A stretch of 43,847 bases of DNA from Chara braunii (lineage: Eukaryota > Streptophyta > Charophyceae > Charales > Characeae). Numbering within the stretch: position 1 is the stretch's first letter; each line of letters opens with the position of its first letter. Shown here one piece after another: positions 1-9,963 of the stretch. Position numbers and translations under genes: made by a program. The DNA lies in the NCBI GenBank assembly GCA_003427395.1, contig BFEA01000827.1, forward strand, positions 370,729 through 414,575. Reading direction: 5' to 3'. The notes beneath the pieces were generated by a model. The model worked only from the letters and a program-made list of their open reading frames with translations. It was not told the DNA's origin and did not search any database.

Positions 1-8
1 GGGGGGGT

Positions 9-2254
9 ATGGGGGTTGCCCAATTCAACCCGCTGTCCGAGAAGGAGATGGCGAAGTTGAGTCGAGGCAACATTGTTTGGAACTTTGTCACCGCGGGCCA
101 GTACGTCGGGGACCAGTCCAAGATGGGGACCGAAAGTTGCGTTGCAACTTATGCGGCCACTTGTTTCAGGGGGGGTCGTCAAAGGCCGCACATCATTTCA
201 CGCAGTCGAAGTTCTACAAGGCTGGGGGGATGAGAGTTCTCGCGGAACTCTAGAACGGCACGGACTACACATTTGTGCCGTCCACTGCTCAGCAGGTGCA
301 GAGGTGGATGGCAGACGAGGGCATACGGAACACGAGAGCGCCCGCGGGTGGTCAGAGACAGCGGATGGACGACGTAGAGAGGGATGACATTCAGGACGCC
401 GTCGATGAGGAGGAGGGCCACGAGGGTGGGGCCAGGGAGGAGGCGGTTGCACACGAGGCAGACGAGGCAGTCGGAAAGCCTAACCTGCCAGGGGAGGAGG
501 TGGTGATGACGTCGAGAGGCGTCGGTGGAGCGGGTCCTGCTACTAGGGCGCCGCGAGCTGAGGTGGACCGCGCGAGGAGGGAGAAGAGGACAGTGGGGCA
601 GGCTGGCGTCGAGGTGCCAGACACGGGCAGGGAGAAGAGGGCTCGGCAGACCACGATTGACAAGATGTACGCCAGGGAGAAGTTGGTCGAGTTCACAAAC
701 ACGTGGCTTCAGTGGATCTACGTGAAGAAGTTGCCATTGAACGCCTTCTGTGGTCCGGAGTTCCAAAGAGTGCAGCAGGCAGCAAAGAGAGTGCCTCGCT
801 TTATCCAGTTCCGGTTTCCCTCCTACAGGGTTACAGCGGGGGCCGGTATCCCTTCGCAGAGGGAGAAGGTGGCGACGATGGTGAGCGAGGTGCGCGCCAC
901 TTTCTGGCACAGCGGTGCCACTATCCTTTCCGACGGGAGGAAGTCGTGCAGCGGCAAGCCGCTCGTGAACTTCCTCGCCGGGGGCGCCAATGGCGCCCTG
1001 CTATACGCCACCGTCGCACGTGATGGGTCGGTCCGAGACACAGCGGACGTCGTGTACCGTAGATGGTGGGCCATCATCTTGTCCTTTCCTGCAAAGGACG
1101 TGATCGGCTTCTGCACAGACTCCGCCAGTAACTATACGGCGGCAGCGTGCAGGTTCGCCACAGACCCCGAGCCTGACATCAGGAGGATCACTTGGCTCCC
1201 CTGCTCCACCCATGTCTGCAACTTGATGTTGTCAGATATCGGGACGCGAGTCGTGTGGGTCAAGGAGACCATCATCCTCGCTCGAGCGCTTGTGCGATTT
1301 ATTAAATCGCACGGCGCTGCTCACGCCCTGTTTAGGAAGGTGAGCCCTCGCGTTCAGCTCGTTGAGCCCGTTGAGACACGGTTTGCATCGGTTTTCCTAA
1401 TACTGACGTGTCTCAAAGGCCGACGAGACACGTTGGAGAGCATGTTGCACGGGGATGCTTGGGCACGCATCCCATGGGATCGCGCCCACGTATCTCAGGC
1501 GCAGTGGGTGCAGCAGCAGATCCGGGACGGGGAGTTTTGGCAGCGTGTCCATTACGCCATCCTAGTCATGTCGCCCGTCCACCAGCTGTTGCGCAGGATG
1601 GATAGAGGTGGGATGATGATGTCCGTCATTTACGAGTGGAGTCAGCATCTGCTGCAGTTGATGAGGAGGGTCGACGTGCCGACGGACATGATCGAGCCGT
1701 GCGTGCGTGAGGTTGCCATCTGCAACCTCCACATGCTAGAGCCCGCACATATCGCGGCCTACCTCCTCAACCCTCGTCGACGGTCCCTCACGTATTACCA
1801 TTCGCTACAGACGACCGCCGACGACCGTCTTGTGGTCGAGGAGTGCGACAGATTTCTCCTGGCGCAGACCAGCGGCAATCCGGTCGGGTTATTGTACAGA
1901 ACCGTGAGGGACCAGATGAGGGTGTTCCACTCGAGGCGAGGGGATTGGGGAGATCGTGACCTCTCCGATGTCGACGCGGCAGATTGCAGGGGGGACAGCG
2001 AGACTGAGCGATGTGCAGTGTGGTGGTTTGAGCATGGACGTGCCCACCCGGAGTTGCGCACCATCGCCATCCGTGTCATGCACTTGTGGACGTCTGCCTC
2101 TCCAGCGGAGAGGAACTAGGCGGAGCACGAGCGTGTCAGCACGGCGAGGCGCTGCAAGCTTGGGTTCGCCAAGCTTGCACAGCTGGTTGAGATTGCCACC
2201 AATCTCAAACTGGCCTCGTGCGCACAACAGGGTGGTGGCTACGTGTTGCCATGA
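9..2254 (+). pseudogene. hAT-family transposase (BED finger, DUF659-type core, dimerisation region), broken
   Basis: hAT transposases bind element ends through a BED zinc finger and cut with an RNase H-like core. A BED-like start (WNFVT, about 78-92) is in frame 3. The finger Cys pair CNLC (143-154) and a His pair (191-196) are in frame 2, so a frameshift near 130 splits the domain. An in-frame TAG at 251-253 follows. The long open part, 275-2119, holds a DUF659-like block with SDG near 930, TDSASNY near 1117-1137 and the signature PCSTHVCNLMLSDIG near 1200-1243. The C-terminal dimerisation motif SASPAERN is cut by TAG at 2117-2119. The same frame then continues with hAT-like sequence (KLGFAKLAQLVEIA) to a TGA at 2252-2254. 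The family is sure; the gene is inactive as read, unless these stops lie in spliced introns. Terminal inverted repeats were not found and the 5' end may lie outside the window. Confidence 0.85.
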
Positions 2255-2257
2255 GTT

Positions 2258-4597
2258 ATGGGAAGCGGTCGAGGGGGGACGGCGGCAGAGGAGGAGGATG
2301 AGGAGGGAGATGTGGAGCCTGAGGTGTGGGGAGCGCGACCTGATGGCAGTGTTCTCGAGCAGGAGATCCAGCGGCAGATTGTCGCTTTCCGTGACAGTCG
2401 ACCGTCCAGAGCCCGTTCAGTTCGGGACGTGTTCGGCAATAGAGCGACGGAGCTGCGACCGTGGCTGGAGGGTGGGGATGATGTGGACGCTGCTGCGGCA
2501 GACGACGACATCGACGACGACTGGACTGACGATGATAACACGCCGCTGAGTCGCGACCCGACGGCTGAGCGAGTGTACTTCACTTACGGTGGGGGTTGTG
2601 ACGGTACGGATTCATTCACATCAGTTATCACTGGTGATGTGTCATCGACCGCGCCGGCGAGTGGCAGCAGCGGAGCCGACGTTGGTCGTGGAGGACGTTC
2701 GCATACGGAGGTTCGCGTGGACGACTCGGGGGAGCAGCAGCCACGGGGAGGTCTTTGGCAGACAGGAAGGCGTTGGGAGGTTAGGAGCGACAGCGAGGCG
2801 GAGGGGGAGGCCGAGGATGAGGAGGTGCCCCTTTGCGATCGTCGCTTCTCTCCCTCCCATTATCCGATCTCTGCACAGCCCGAGGGGGAGCCACTTAGGC
2901 GTTCGGAGAGGTTGGCGTCGGCAGCAGGCAGAGACTGGACACATGACGACGAGGATCGTGGGGGGGAGAGGACTCCTTCCGACGCCGGTATCCGCCCCCG
3001 CTCGTCGTTGGTGCTCCGCACACAGGACTTCAAGGACATAGGGCTTGGTGGGAGCTTGGGAGATTTTAGTGTCGAGGGACGTCGACGTGCCTCACCGCAG
3101 GATGTGCGCACAGACATGGACGTTGGGCGGGGCCTTGTTGAGACTGAGGAGGAGAGGGATGCCCGTTTGGACCGAGAGGAGGAGGAGCGGCTGAGGAGTT
3201 TGCCACAGTGGGAGGGTCAGTTCGCGTATCTCGACGAGCAGCGTCGGCAGAGGGACTTAGAGACAGGAGGGGAGGGGAGCCGTGACGTCGACGACTCGGG
3301 TGTCCCTGAGGAGGCGGTTCAGTGGGAGTTCGATTCTGAGGGGCAGGATGTCGCCGCGGGTATCCCTGAGGGGCAGGATGTTGTCATGCGCGGTGGGTCC
3401 CCTAGTGGGGGCCGTGGCGACAGCAAGACCGCGGGTGATGAGGGACAGGGTGCCGCAGTGTGCGGCAGAGGAGAGGGTGGACCCGGTGGAGATGGGGATA
3501 CCGCGGGTGTCGGTGGAGACGATGGACCGGACGGCGACGATGATGACGACCACGGTCCAGAGGACGATCCGTATAGGCTCGCCTTGGTGTTGAGGGACCC
3601 CACGGTGCCTCCCTTGCGCCCTGACGACACAGCGCACACTTTCTTCGACGCCGACGCTTTGGCGCATGCGTTGACGGATGACCCTTTCGCACACGTGAGC
3701 CGCAAGGGCGGCAAGCAGCGGGCCCCTGGGAGGGTATATTCACCGCCGCCGTTCACAGTGCAGAGCCCTCACTGGTCGGGTTCGTCGCTCAGCGGCGTTA
3801 GAGGGAGGGAGTCCGGTGTGGGTGACGTGGGGTCCGGCAGACGCAGCGACGACGGCAGAGATAGTGCAGGATCGATGCCTCCACTGCCCGCACGGACTCC
3901 AGAGGCCAGGGTCGACACCGGGGACCGGACGGTGGCACCCGAAGTTGCACACAGTGGCGGTTCCCCGCCGCCAGTCCGAGGAGGTGTGGGTGGCGGATGG
4001 TCAGCTGTTCGTCGGGTCGGGGACCGGTTGTGGGCGGATTACGAAGCCGGGAGGGGCGTCTTCACGGGACGTTCGCCTGTTCAGACGCAGGCTGCGGAGG
4101 GTGGGTCCGGGCGTCCGAGCCTGCAGATGGCAGGCCGCATGCTGGGTTTATCACGAGCGGAGACGAGGAGGACATTGGTCCTCGAGGCCGCAGGGACATC
4201 CACGGATAGGCTGCAGGGAGAGCAGTTCACATCGGGCGAGGAGGGGTTGTTGATGCGTCCCGGGACGAGAAGACAGCATGGCCTCTCGGAGGTTGAGGCT
4301 CGACTCGCTGCAGAGGTCGCCGCTGGGCAGGCGGCATTGGACGCGATTCAGAGTGAGAGAGAGAGGGGGATTACTGCACAGGCGGAGGAGGACGAGGACA
4401 CAGACACTGAGTCCAAGCCGATCGAGACTGCGGCCCGCAGACACAGGGCACAGGTGGCCGCGGCGGCCACTGCAGCACATGCGGCATACGTCAGTGGGGC
4501 ACGGGGCACAGGTGCCGGAGGGAGAGGAGGGCGCCGGGGAGGATCGCATGACCGCCAGTCCTCCGGGAGAGGCCGCGCGCACTCTGGTGGGAGATGA
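2258..4597 (+). CDS. Long acidic/Gly/Arg-rich tail ORF in frame with the hAT gene
   Basis: This is an open frame of 779 codons with ATG at 2258, three bases after the TGA that ends the hAT dimerisation region and in the same reading frame. It is therefore probably the natural C-terminal tail of the transposase, cut off by that stop. The product is low in complexity. It has runs of D/E (EEEDEEGD near the start, DGDDDDDHGPEDD in the middle), many S/R/G segments, an Ala-rich stretch near the end (AAAATAAHAAYV) and a final Gly/Arg/Ser-rich basic tail. I recognise no domain. A disordered acidic then basic tail could bind chromatin or DNA, but that is only a guess. An open frame this long in 65-70% GC sequence may partly reflect composition. 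Confidence 0.5.
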   Translation: MGSGRGGTAAEEEDEEGDVEPEVWGARPDGSVLEQEIQRQIVAFRDSRPSRARSVRDVFGNRATELRPWLEGGDDVDAAAADDDIDDDWTDDDNTPLSRDPTAERVYFTYGGGCDGTDSFTSVITGDVSSTAPASGSSGADVGRGGRSHTEVRVDDSGEQQPRGGLWQTGRRWEVRSDSEAEGEAEDEEVPLCDRRFSPSHYPISAQPEGEPLRRSERLASAAGRDWTHDDEDRGGERTPSDAGIRPRSSLVLRTQDFKDIGLGGSLGDFSVEGRRRASPQDVRTDMDVGRGLVETEEERDARLDREEEERLRSLPQWEGQFAYLDEQRRQRDLETGGEGSRDVDDSGVPEEAVQWEFDSEGQDVAAGIPEGQDVVMRGGSPSGGRGDSKTAGDEGQGAAVCGRGEGGPGGDGDTAGVGGDDGPDGDDDDDHGPEDDPYRLALVLRDPTVPPLRPDDTAHTFFDADALAHALTDDPFAHVSRKGGKQRAPGRVYSPPPFTVQSPHWSGSSLSGVRGRESGVGDVGSGRRSDDGRDSAGSMPPLPARTPEARVDTGDRTVAPEVAHSGGSPPPVRGGVGGGWSAVRRVGDRLWADYEAGRGVFTGRSPVQTQAAEGGSGRPSLQMAGRMLGLSRAETRRTLVLEAAGTSTDRLQGEQFTSGEEGLLMRPGTRRQHGLSEVEARLAAEVAAGQAALDAIQSERERGITAQAEEDEDTDTESKPIETAARRHRAQVAAAATAAHAAYVSGARGTGAGGRGGRRGGSHDRQSSGRGRAHSGGR

Positions 4598-4599
4598 TG

Positions 4600-4900
4600 A
4601 CGTCCGTGGTGGGTTTTTTTTTTTCATTAGTTTTTTTTTGTTTTTCGCGTGGCTGTACAACCTGGACGCTCTGTCGGCAGGGTTGTTGCATATTTATGTC
4701 GATGTTGTTCCATGGAGACGACGACAGTATGTGGACATTAGGGTTTTTTTTTTTTTTTTTTGCTACTCGGTTGTACAATAGAGACGACGCCCGTCGACGG
4801 GTCCAGTTTTTTTTTGGTACTCTGTTGTGTAGCAGAGACGATGGGTCCAGTTTTTTTTTGCTACTCGTTTGTAGAGTAGAGACTACGGGTCCAGTTTTTG
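4600..4900 (+). repeat. Poly(T)-containing tandem repeat downstream of the hAT gene
   Basis: Just after the tail ORF the sequence turns T-rich. From about 4745 a unit of roughly 50-60 bp recurs three times: a run of 9 to 18 T, then a TACTC/GTTGTA/AGAGACGA core, then GGGTCCAG. Two more degenerate units can be seen before 4745. They may be the 3' UTR or subterminal repeats of the hAT element. Confidence 0.7.
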
Positions 4901-5640
4901 GCTTCAGCCTTGTACATACGCATTTCCATTGAAATGCTTTGTCATATATTTGCTCTTGTTCTTGTTCCTCCGCCAACATTGGTCTTGCATCTGAGTCACT
5001 GTTGTTTTGTGATTGTTTTCTGCTCTGTTGTCGTGATTGTTGCAAATTATGTGCTTCTCCGATGCCACGCACCTGCATGTCATGGATGCCTCTATTATGA
5101 ATGTGCTGTTAATTTTAGATGCGACATAGGGATGATGTGTTAATGAATGTGTTCTTACATAAATGATGTGCTAATGAATGTCCATCAGTCTCATGAGTGA
5201 ACACACACTATGACACACTTGCCTGTTATCATTGTTTGAAACTTGTGGTTCGCTGCACTGTGATTGATTTTCAATGTGTTTTGACATTGGTATGCCAAAC
5301 AGGGTCTGACTTATGATTGCCATGAATGTGTTGTTTTAAAATAAGCGATGAACTGTCATCGCCCTCATTAATGAAACCGACGCCTACCTTTCAGTGCGTG
5401 AGGCCCTGATCTGCCTGGGGTCTGCCATCTGCAGCCCCGTCTAGCTTCGACCCGGTCAGGCCGCACGGCCCGCCCCAACCAGGCCCTTATCCAACCCACG
5501 TTGGGCCGCCCCCGCAGGGGTCAAATATTTTTTTTAATATTTTTCCACTGTTCTTGACCCTCCTCCCTGCGACCCCGCATCGACGAACCTTCACACGGGG
5601 GCCGCTGGATTTTTCGCGGGCCACCCTTCCAGGGTCTTGT
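4901..5640. other. No gene seen; AT-rich then GC-rich spacer
   Basis: 4901-5380 is AT-rich and contains a short direct repeat (ATGATGTG, TAATGAATGT) near 5130-5180. From 5400 the composition turns abruptly GC-rich. No coding signal stands out. The 3' end of the hAT element probably lies here, but I could not identify its terminal repeat. Confidence 0.5.
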
Positions 5641-5645
5641 GCAGG

Positions 5646-5690
5646 ACCCCCCCGTTTTTTTTTTTTTTGACGCCCTGTCACTTCGAGGGG

Positions 5691-5722
<32 letters not shown>

Positions 5723-5785
5723 GCCCCCCCCCTTTTTTTTTTTTTTGACGCCCTGTCACTTCGAGGGGGTGCCCCCCCACCCCCC
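5646..5785. repeat. Direct repeat around a poly(C) tract
   Basis: A segment of poly(T) followed by GACGCCCTGTCACTTCGAGG and a GGGTGCCCC end occurs twice, near 5655-5700 and 5731-5785. A C-run of about 35 bases with one interrupting G separates the copies. The repeat is either replication slippage or a duplicated insertion boundary. Poly(C) runs of this kind are also prone to assembly error. Confidence 0.75.
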
Positions 5786-6002
5786 CATCCCAAACCCGCA
5801 CCCCGCTCCGAAAACCGCCCCCCAGATCGGCTGACACCGAGGCCGAAAAAACTCGGCTGGGCCGGCCGCGGCCAGCGTGCAACATAGTGCTAAAGTACCA
5901 AGAGGCGAGGAATCACTCCGTGGAAGGAGTCGGAACCGGCAAACGGGCCTAAGTACGGACAAGTCGCAGTTCTCCCACGTGGCAAGAAGCGGACCGGTGG
6001 CA

Positions 6003-7828
6003 ATGGGTGACGGAGGTAACCTCACTACCCCTCTTTCTCCCGTCTCCTCTTCGTCTATTCTCTCTCTGCCTGATAAATTTTGCTATTTTTGCGAAGCAAT
6101 ATCTCGCGTATACTCTATCTCCATGTGTCCTGACGGGGGAGGGTATGAGGAATGGATAGACTGCCGACAGTATGTCGCACGAGCCCATGGCTCGTGCATC
6201 CAATACCGAAATGACAATAAACCGTGGTTATGCCCCTTGTGTCGGGTTGACAAGATCCCGACCGAGGCTCGCTTTCTGGATGCCACGTCAGAAGGTTTGG
6301 AAAAGACCTGGAAAATTCTAAGGGCGAAGTATGGACCGACATGGCTTTGATTGCCACCTTAGTTGGTAACCCCCTCCAGGATTTCACCAAGGAAGATCGG
6401 AGGAGGGCTAACGAAAGGGCTCGGGATTATCGATGGATAGAGGGTAGGCTAGAAAAACGGAAAACGGACGGCAGTGGGATTTGGATGGTTGTACCGCATC
6501 CGTTCATGAGGTACGACTAGGTGAAGACGGCACATGAAGAAACGGCAGCCCATTTTGCCGTACGGATTACCGAATCAGCAATCGACAAAAATGAGTGGTA
6601 TTGGTCCAATATTTGGGACGACATGAAATTCACCGTCGCAAACTGTCAGGTTTGCGCTGCTGATAAGGCATCGATCCAGCCGCCAAGATCGATAGTTCCA
6701 ACGATAGTTAAGCGACCGTTCCAAAGGGTGAGTATGGATACTACCGATATCGTGGTACCCCCTGGTCCTAATAGTTGTGAATATTCAATCCTGTTGGTTT
6801 TTGTCGACCATTTTTCGAAATAGATCGAGGCCTACCCGTGTCGCACGTGGCAAGCCGCCGAAATCGCGCGATATGTTAACCGTTTCCTCGGGATGCACCA
6901 GGATACGGAAGAGATCCTGACTGATAACGGGGCAGAATTCAGGGGGGGAGTATTGAAGAACCTGGTCATACAAGGTGTCGTTGTGCGGAACACCGCGCCC
7001 CATATGTCACAATCCAATGGGCTGGTAGAAAATGCCAATAGGGTGATAAAGACAGCGCTGCGACGAAACATCGCGGCACGGGATCCGAGGCCCTAGCCCG
7101 ATATCGCCGACCACATCCTAGCGGTCCATTGCGGAACGCCCCACGAATCGACAGGCCTGAGCCCCTTCCAGTTAAGGACTAATAGCGTCGCTTGCGTTTC
7201 CATACCAAGCCTCCCCGACGAATCAACGCTTAACCGCCGGCCCACAAGGGCCACAGCGCGAGACAAGGCCAAGCGGCACCTGGAGTTAATGGAACGGTCC
7301 CTCCCAAGGTTAGCCCTAAAATGCCAGAAAATGACCGAGTTGGCCCATGACCGACAGGTCCGGAGCTACGAGGCCCGGAACGAGAACGCAGGTCCACGGC
7401 CCCTGTACAAATTGGGGGACATCGTGCAAATAAGGAAATGTGCTCGCCAGGGTAAGCTAGCACCACGATTCTTCGGGCGATTCCGCGTGATTGAGCTCGG
7501 GCCTCACGACGTGAACACCGTGCGGCTTGGGCCTGAGGACCTGAGGTCTCCGATAGCAGATCGGCTCGTCCGATCATCCGCCACGTGTCCTACCTTCGTC
7601 CCCTCCCTCCTTCCCCATCTTCGCATTCATCCGATTCCTCTTCCGCTGTGGAAGAGGACGACGACTGCTTATCGCCTGTCTCTCTGTCTCCTTCTCGTTC
7701 TCTCTCTATCACTCCATCGCCATCGCCACGAGTTCTCTTACGGAGCGAGCTCTCGGCAATTCTCCGCTGGTGCCACGGTGTCACATCTCAGCGATTCGAC
7801 AAGTTCATCATCCGCGGCTCAATCCTGA
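6003..7828 (+). pseudogene. Family 1 copy 1: PHD finger + integrase ORF of a Ty3/gypsy-type element
   Basis: Integrase inserts the element cDNA into the genome. The frame opens at ATG 6003. A PHD-like C4HC3 finger spans 6081-6242 (CYFC at the start, W-L-CPLC at the end). One ligand is Tyr (TAT, 6171-6173) where the second copy has Cys. A frameshift near 6300-6340 moves reading to frame 2. An HHCC-type region follows (CQVCAADK near 6649-6672). The DDE core comes next: Asp at 6737, Asp in TDNGAEF at 6923, Glu in NGLVENANR at 7028. The C-terminal part (YKLGDIVQIRK) follows. TAG codons at 6518, 6821 and 7094 replace three Trp codons that are TGG in the minus-strand copy at 23085-24869. The RT, protease and gag parts are missing upstream, so this is a 5'-truncated copy. 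Confidence 0.85.
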
Positions 7829-9775
7829 TCTTCGACGACTTGCGCAGTTCTTCTGTACCCAGGGAGTGTACGCGGCGGCTGAGTTTCGTTTTGCAGGAAA
7901 TCCCCGGGCGGTACTTTTAGCAGAGGCGATAGGAGTTCATCGACGATCGGCTCCGGGAATCATCCACGTGTCTAAGGTGGTCGCCTTCAGTGGTGACATC
8001 AGCACCATTAGCCCGCTGCGGCATATAGCTATCAAGACGACGCTCCGGCTGTGGGCACAGCAGTTGGCGGCGGAGTGGAATAATTGGCTCACGCCCCACG
8101 GAGACAACCTTTCTCCCACAAATGGTGTCGATTTCGACGGGATCCGAACTTTCCAGCACGAGCCAGCGGTGGTGCTCCCGGAACTCGTCCCCTTCCCCCG
8201 TCCTCAATGAACCCATCCCCAATCCCCACTTTCGACCTCCCCTCCTTCTTCCCCACTTTCTGGCAATTCGGAGTCCATCCACATCTTTCCTTTTGACTGG
8301 AATCACTTGTTGTCCCCATTCTCGATCCCCTGCAGTGGAGACGTTGGCGAGAGCACTTCGTTGAGCTATTGGTGTGTCTGGTCGGAGTAAGGGTCACGTG
8401 GACGCAACACGGAGATCACCGCCAGTGGGCCGAGTACCTCGAGCTGCTTATCATCCAGGCGTGGCGAACGGAAGTGGAAGGCGATCTTCTCGGATTCCTC
8501 TTCGGATCGGTGCGGCCCAACCACCGCCAACCGATCGTACACGAGTTAACGGTCCCCCTTGCACAGCTGGTCGACGATCTCCCTCTTGAGATCGTCTCGC
8601 AGAGCGACGACAGCCTGGTCCTGCACGTTCTTACGCGGACCTTGGCGCCATATCTTCAGTGGTCGGCGTGCTTGGAGGAACCAGGGAGCCGCCGCAACCC
8701 GCCATCACAGCGCGATTACCTGGACCCGCACGAGATAGTCGATCTCGCCTTCTTCCAAGATCGGACGGCTTCCAAGAACGAGGAGGTAGAGATTGAAGCG
8801 GAAGAAGAAAGCGCAGAAGACGAAGAAGAAGTCGAGGAAGAGGCCGACGACGAAGAAACCCCCGAGGAAGGAAGGTACAGTGAGCACAGCGAAGGGGAGC
8901 AAAGTGAAGCGGAGGAGGAAGAAGACCAAGACGACGACGAAGAAGAAGAAGATCGGGAGGAGTTAGAAGAGTCGGAGTACGAAGGATTCGAGGAGGAAGT
9001 GCGCGACGAGGCTCGGGCGCAGGCCAAGGCACAAAAGAGGGAAGAGATCGCGGCCGGGAAGCGACAGTTGGAATTCGCTTGCGCAGCCGGTCAGCCGCGC
9101 ACCGACGATCCTGCCCGAGATCCGGAGCCACCCAAGCCCGAGGATGGAAAGACAGCTGCCGAGACTTCGACCGCATCAGCGAGACGGCGACGAAGCCGAT
9201 CCCCCTCCCCCTCCGCCTCCGACCGCCCACCAACTCGTCCACGTACCGATGCGGGGCATCGGGCTTCGTCCCCGGTTGTTATCCCGCCATCCCCTTGACC
9301 AACTCTCCTTCCGCCAGATCTCTACTCGTGTCACCTTCCCCGCCAACCTCTTCCCTATCGATACCTTCGCTTTTTCTACACCACCCGTCTCGCTGTCACT
9401 GTTCATCCCCACCCTTCTACCCGATGTGCCCTCCCTGTCTTCTGCCTCCATATCCTTTTTCTTAGTGCCGCGTGGCGAGGCCACAACATGATCGAGGTAT
9501 ACTGCATGATTACGGGGACTATCCCCACATGCCAGAACCATGATCACTTTCGAGCGGCCCTCTTCCGAACCTTCACCACCCTCTACCCCGACTACCTCGC
9601 GTCCCTCCCCCACACAGGCAACCGATTCCCCCGCTTCTACCGGATCGTTCGCTATCAGGAACTTCCGGAAACGGTGGCCGGAATGGAGAGCTTCCTTCCC
9701 CCGCTACCCATCAACCCTCCCCCTCGCCACCCCTCCATGTACCGTCTCCCCTTTCCCCTCCCCGGCGCTCGCTGA
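7640..9775 (+). pseudogene. Family 1 copy 1: ORF3 after integrase, function unknown
   Basis: Coding sequence continues past integrase on the same strand, in the place where an env gene would sit. It runs through frame 1 (to about 7840), frame 3 (about 7800-8210) and frame 2 (8369-9775, with a TGA at 9296-9298). Three blocks align with 21139-23110 on the minus strand: a block with VVAFSGDIS near 7977-8003, a middle block around LLGFLFGSVRPN, and an end block with FLPPLP near 9690-9707. Between them lies a strongly acidic run of E/D (8780-8990) that the second copy lacks. I see no signal peptide and no clear membrane segment, so I do not call it env. The alignment was done by eye and is weak at residue level, but the blocks keep their order. 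Confidence 0.55.
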
Positions 9776-9934
9776 TGCATAACTAGTGGGCACATGTCAT
9801 GACGGCGACACGTGTAATCCCCTCCTTCGATTGTCAAAGGCCGTCCCTGAGGAATTAGTAGTAGAGCAGTGCTGCCACGTTGGATGACGTCCACACTCAT
9901 TCGAACGGTAAGTGGCATAGAGAGAAGAGCTCCG

Positions 9935-9963
9935 CGTGTCGATCGATTAGAGAGATCGACACG
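9935..9963. promoter_or_regulatory. Perfect 10-bp inverted repeat in the LTR U3
   Basis: CGTGTCGATC at 9935-9944 and its exact complement GATCGACACG at 9954-9963 flank a 9-base loop. The place, upstream of the TATA box in the presumed U3, would fit a protein-binding site. The function is not known. Confidence 0.5.

Noticed and set aside
179-910. 243-codon minus-strand frame over the hAT gene
   Set aside because: It is a shadow of the real plus-strand coding sequence in GC-rich DNA.
8631-9242. Minus-strand frames rich in Leu/Arg or Ser opposite the acidic run of ORF3
   Set aside because: They are mirror images of the GAA/GAG-rich coding strand.
7640-9775. ORF3 as a retroviral-type envelope gene
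   Set aside because: It is in the env position but shows no signal peptide, no clear transmembrane helix and no cysteine pattern.
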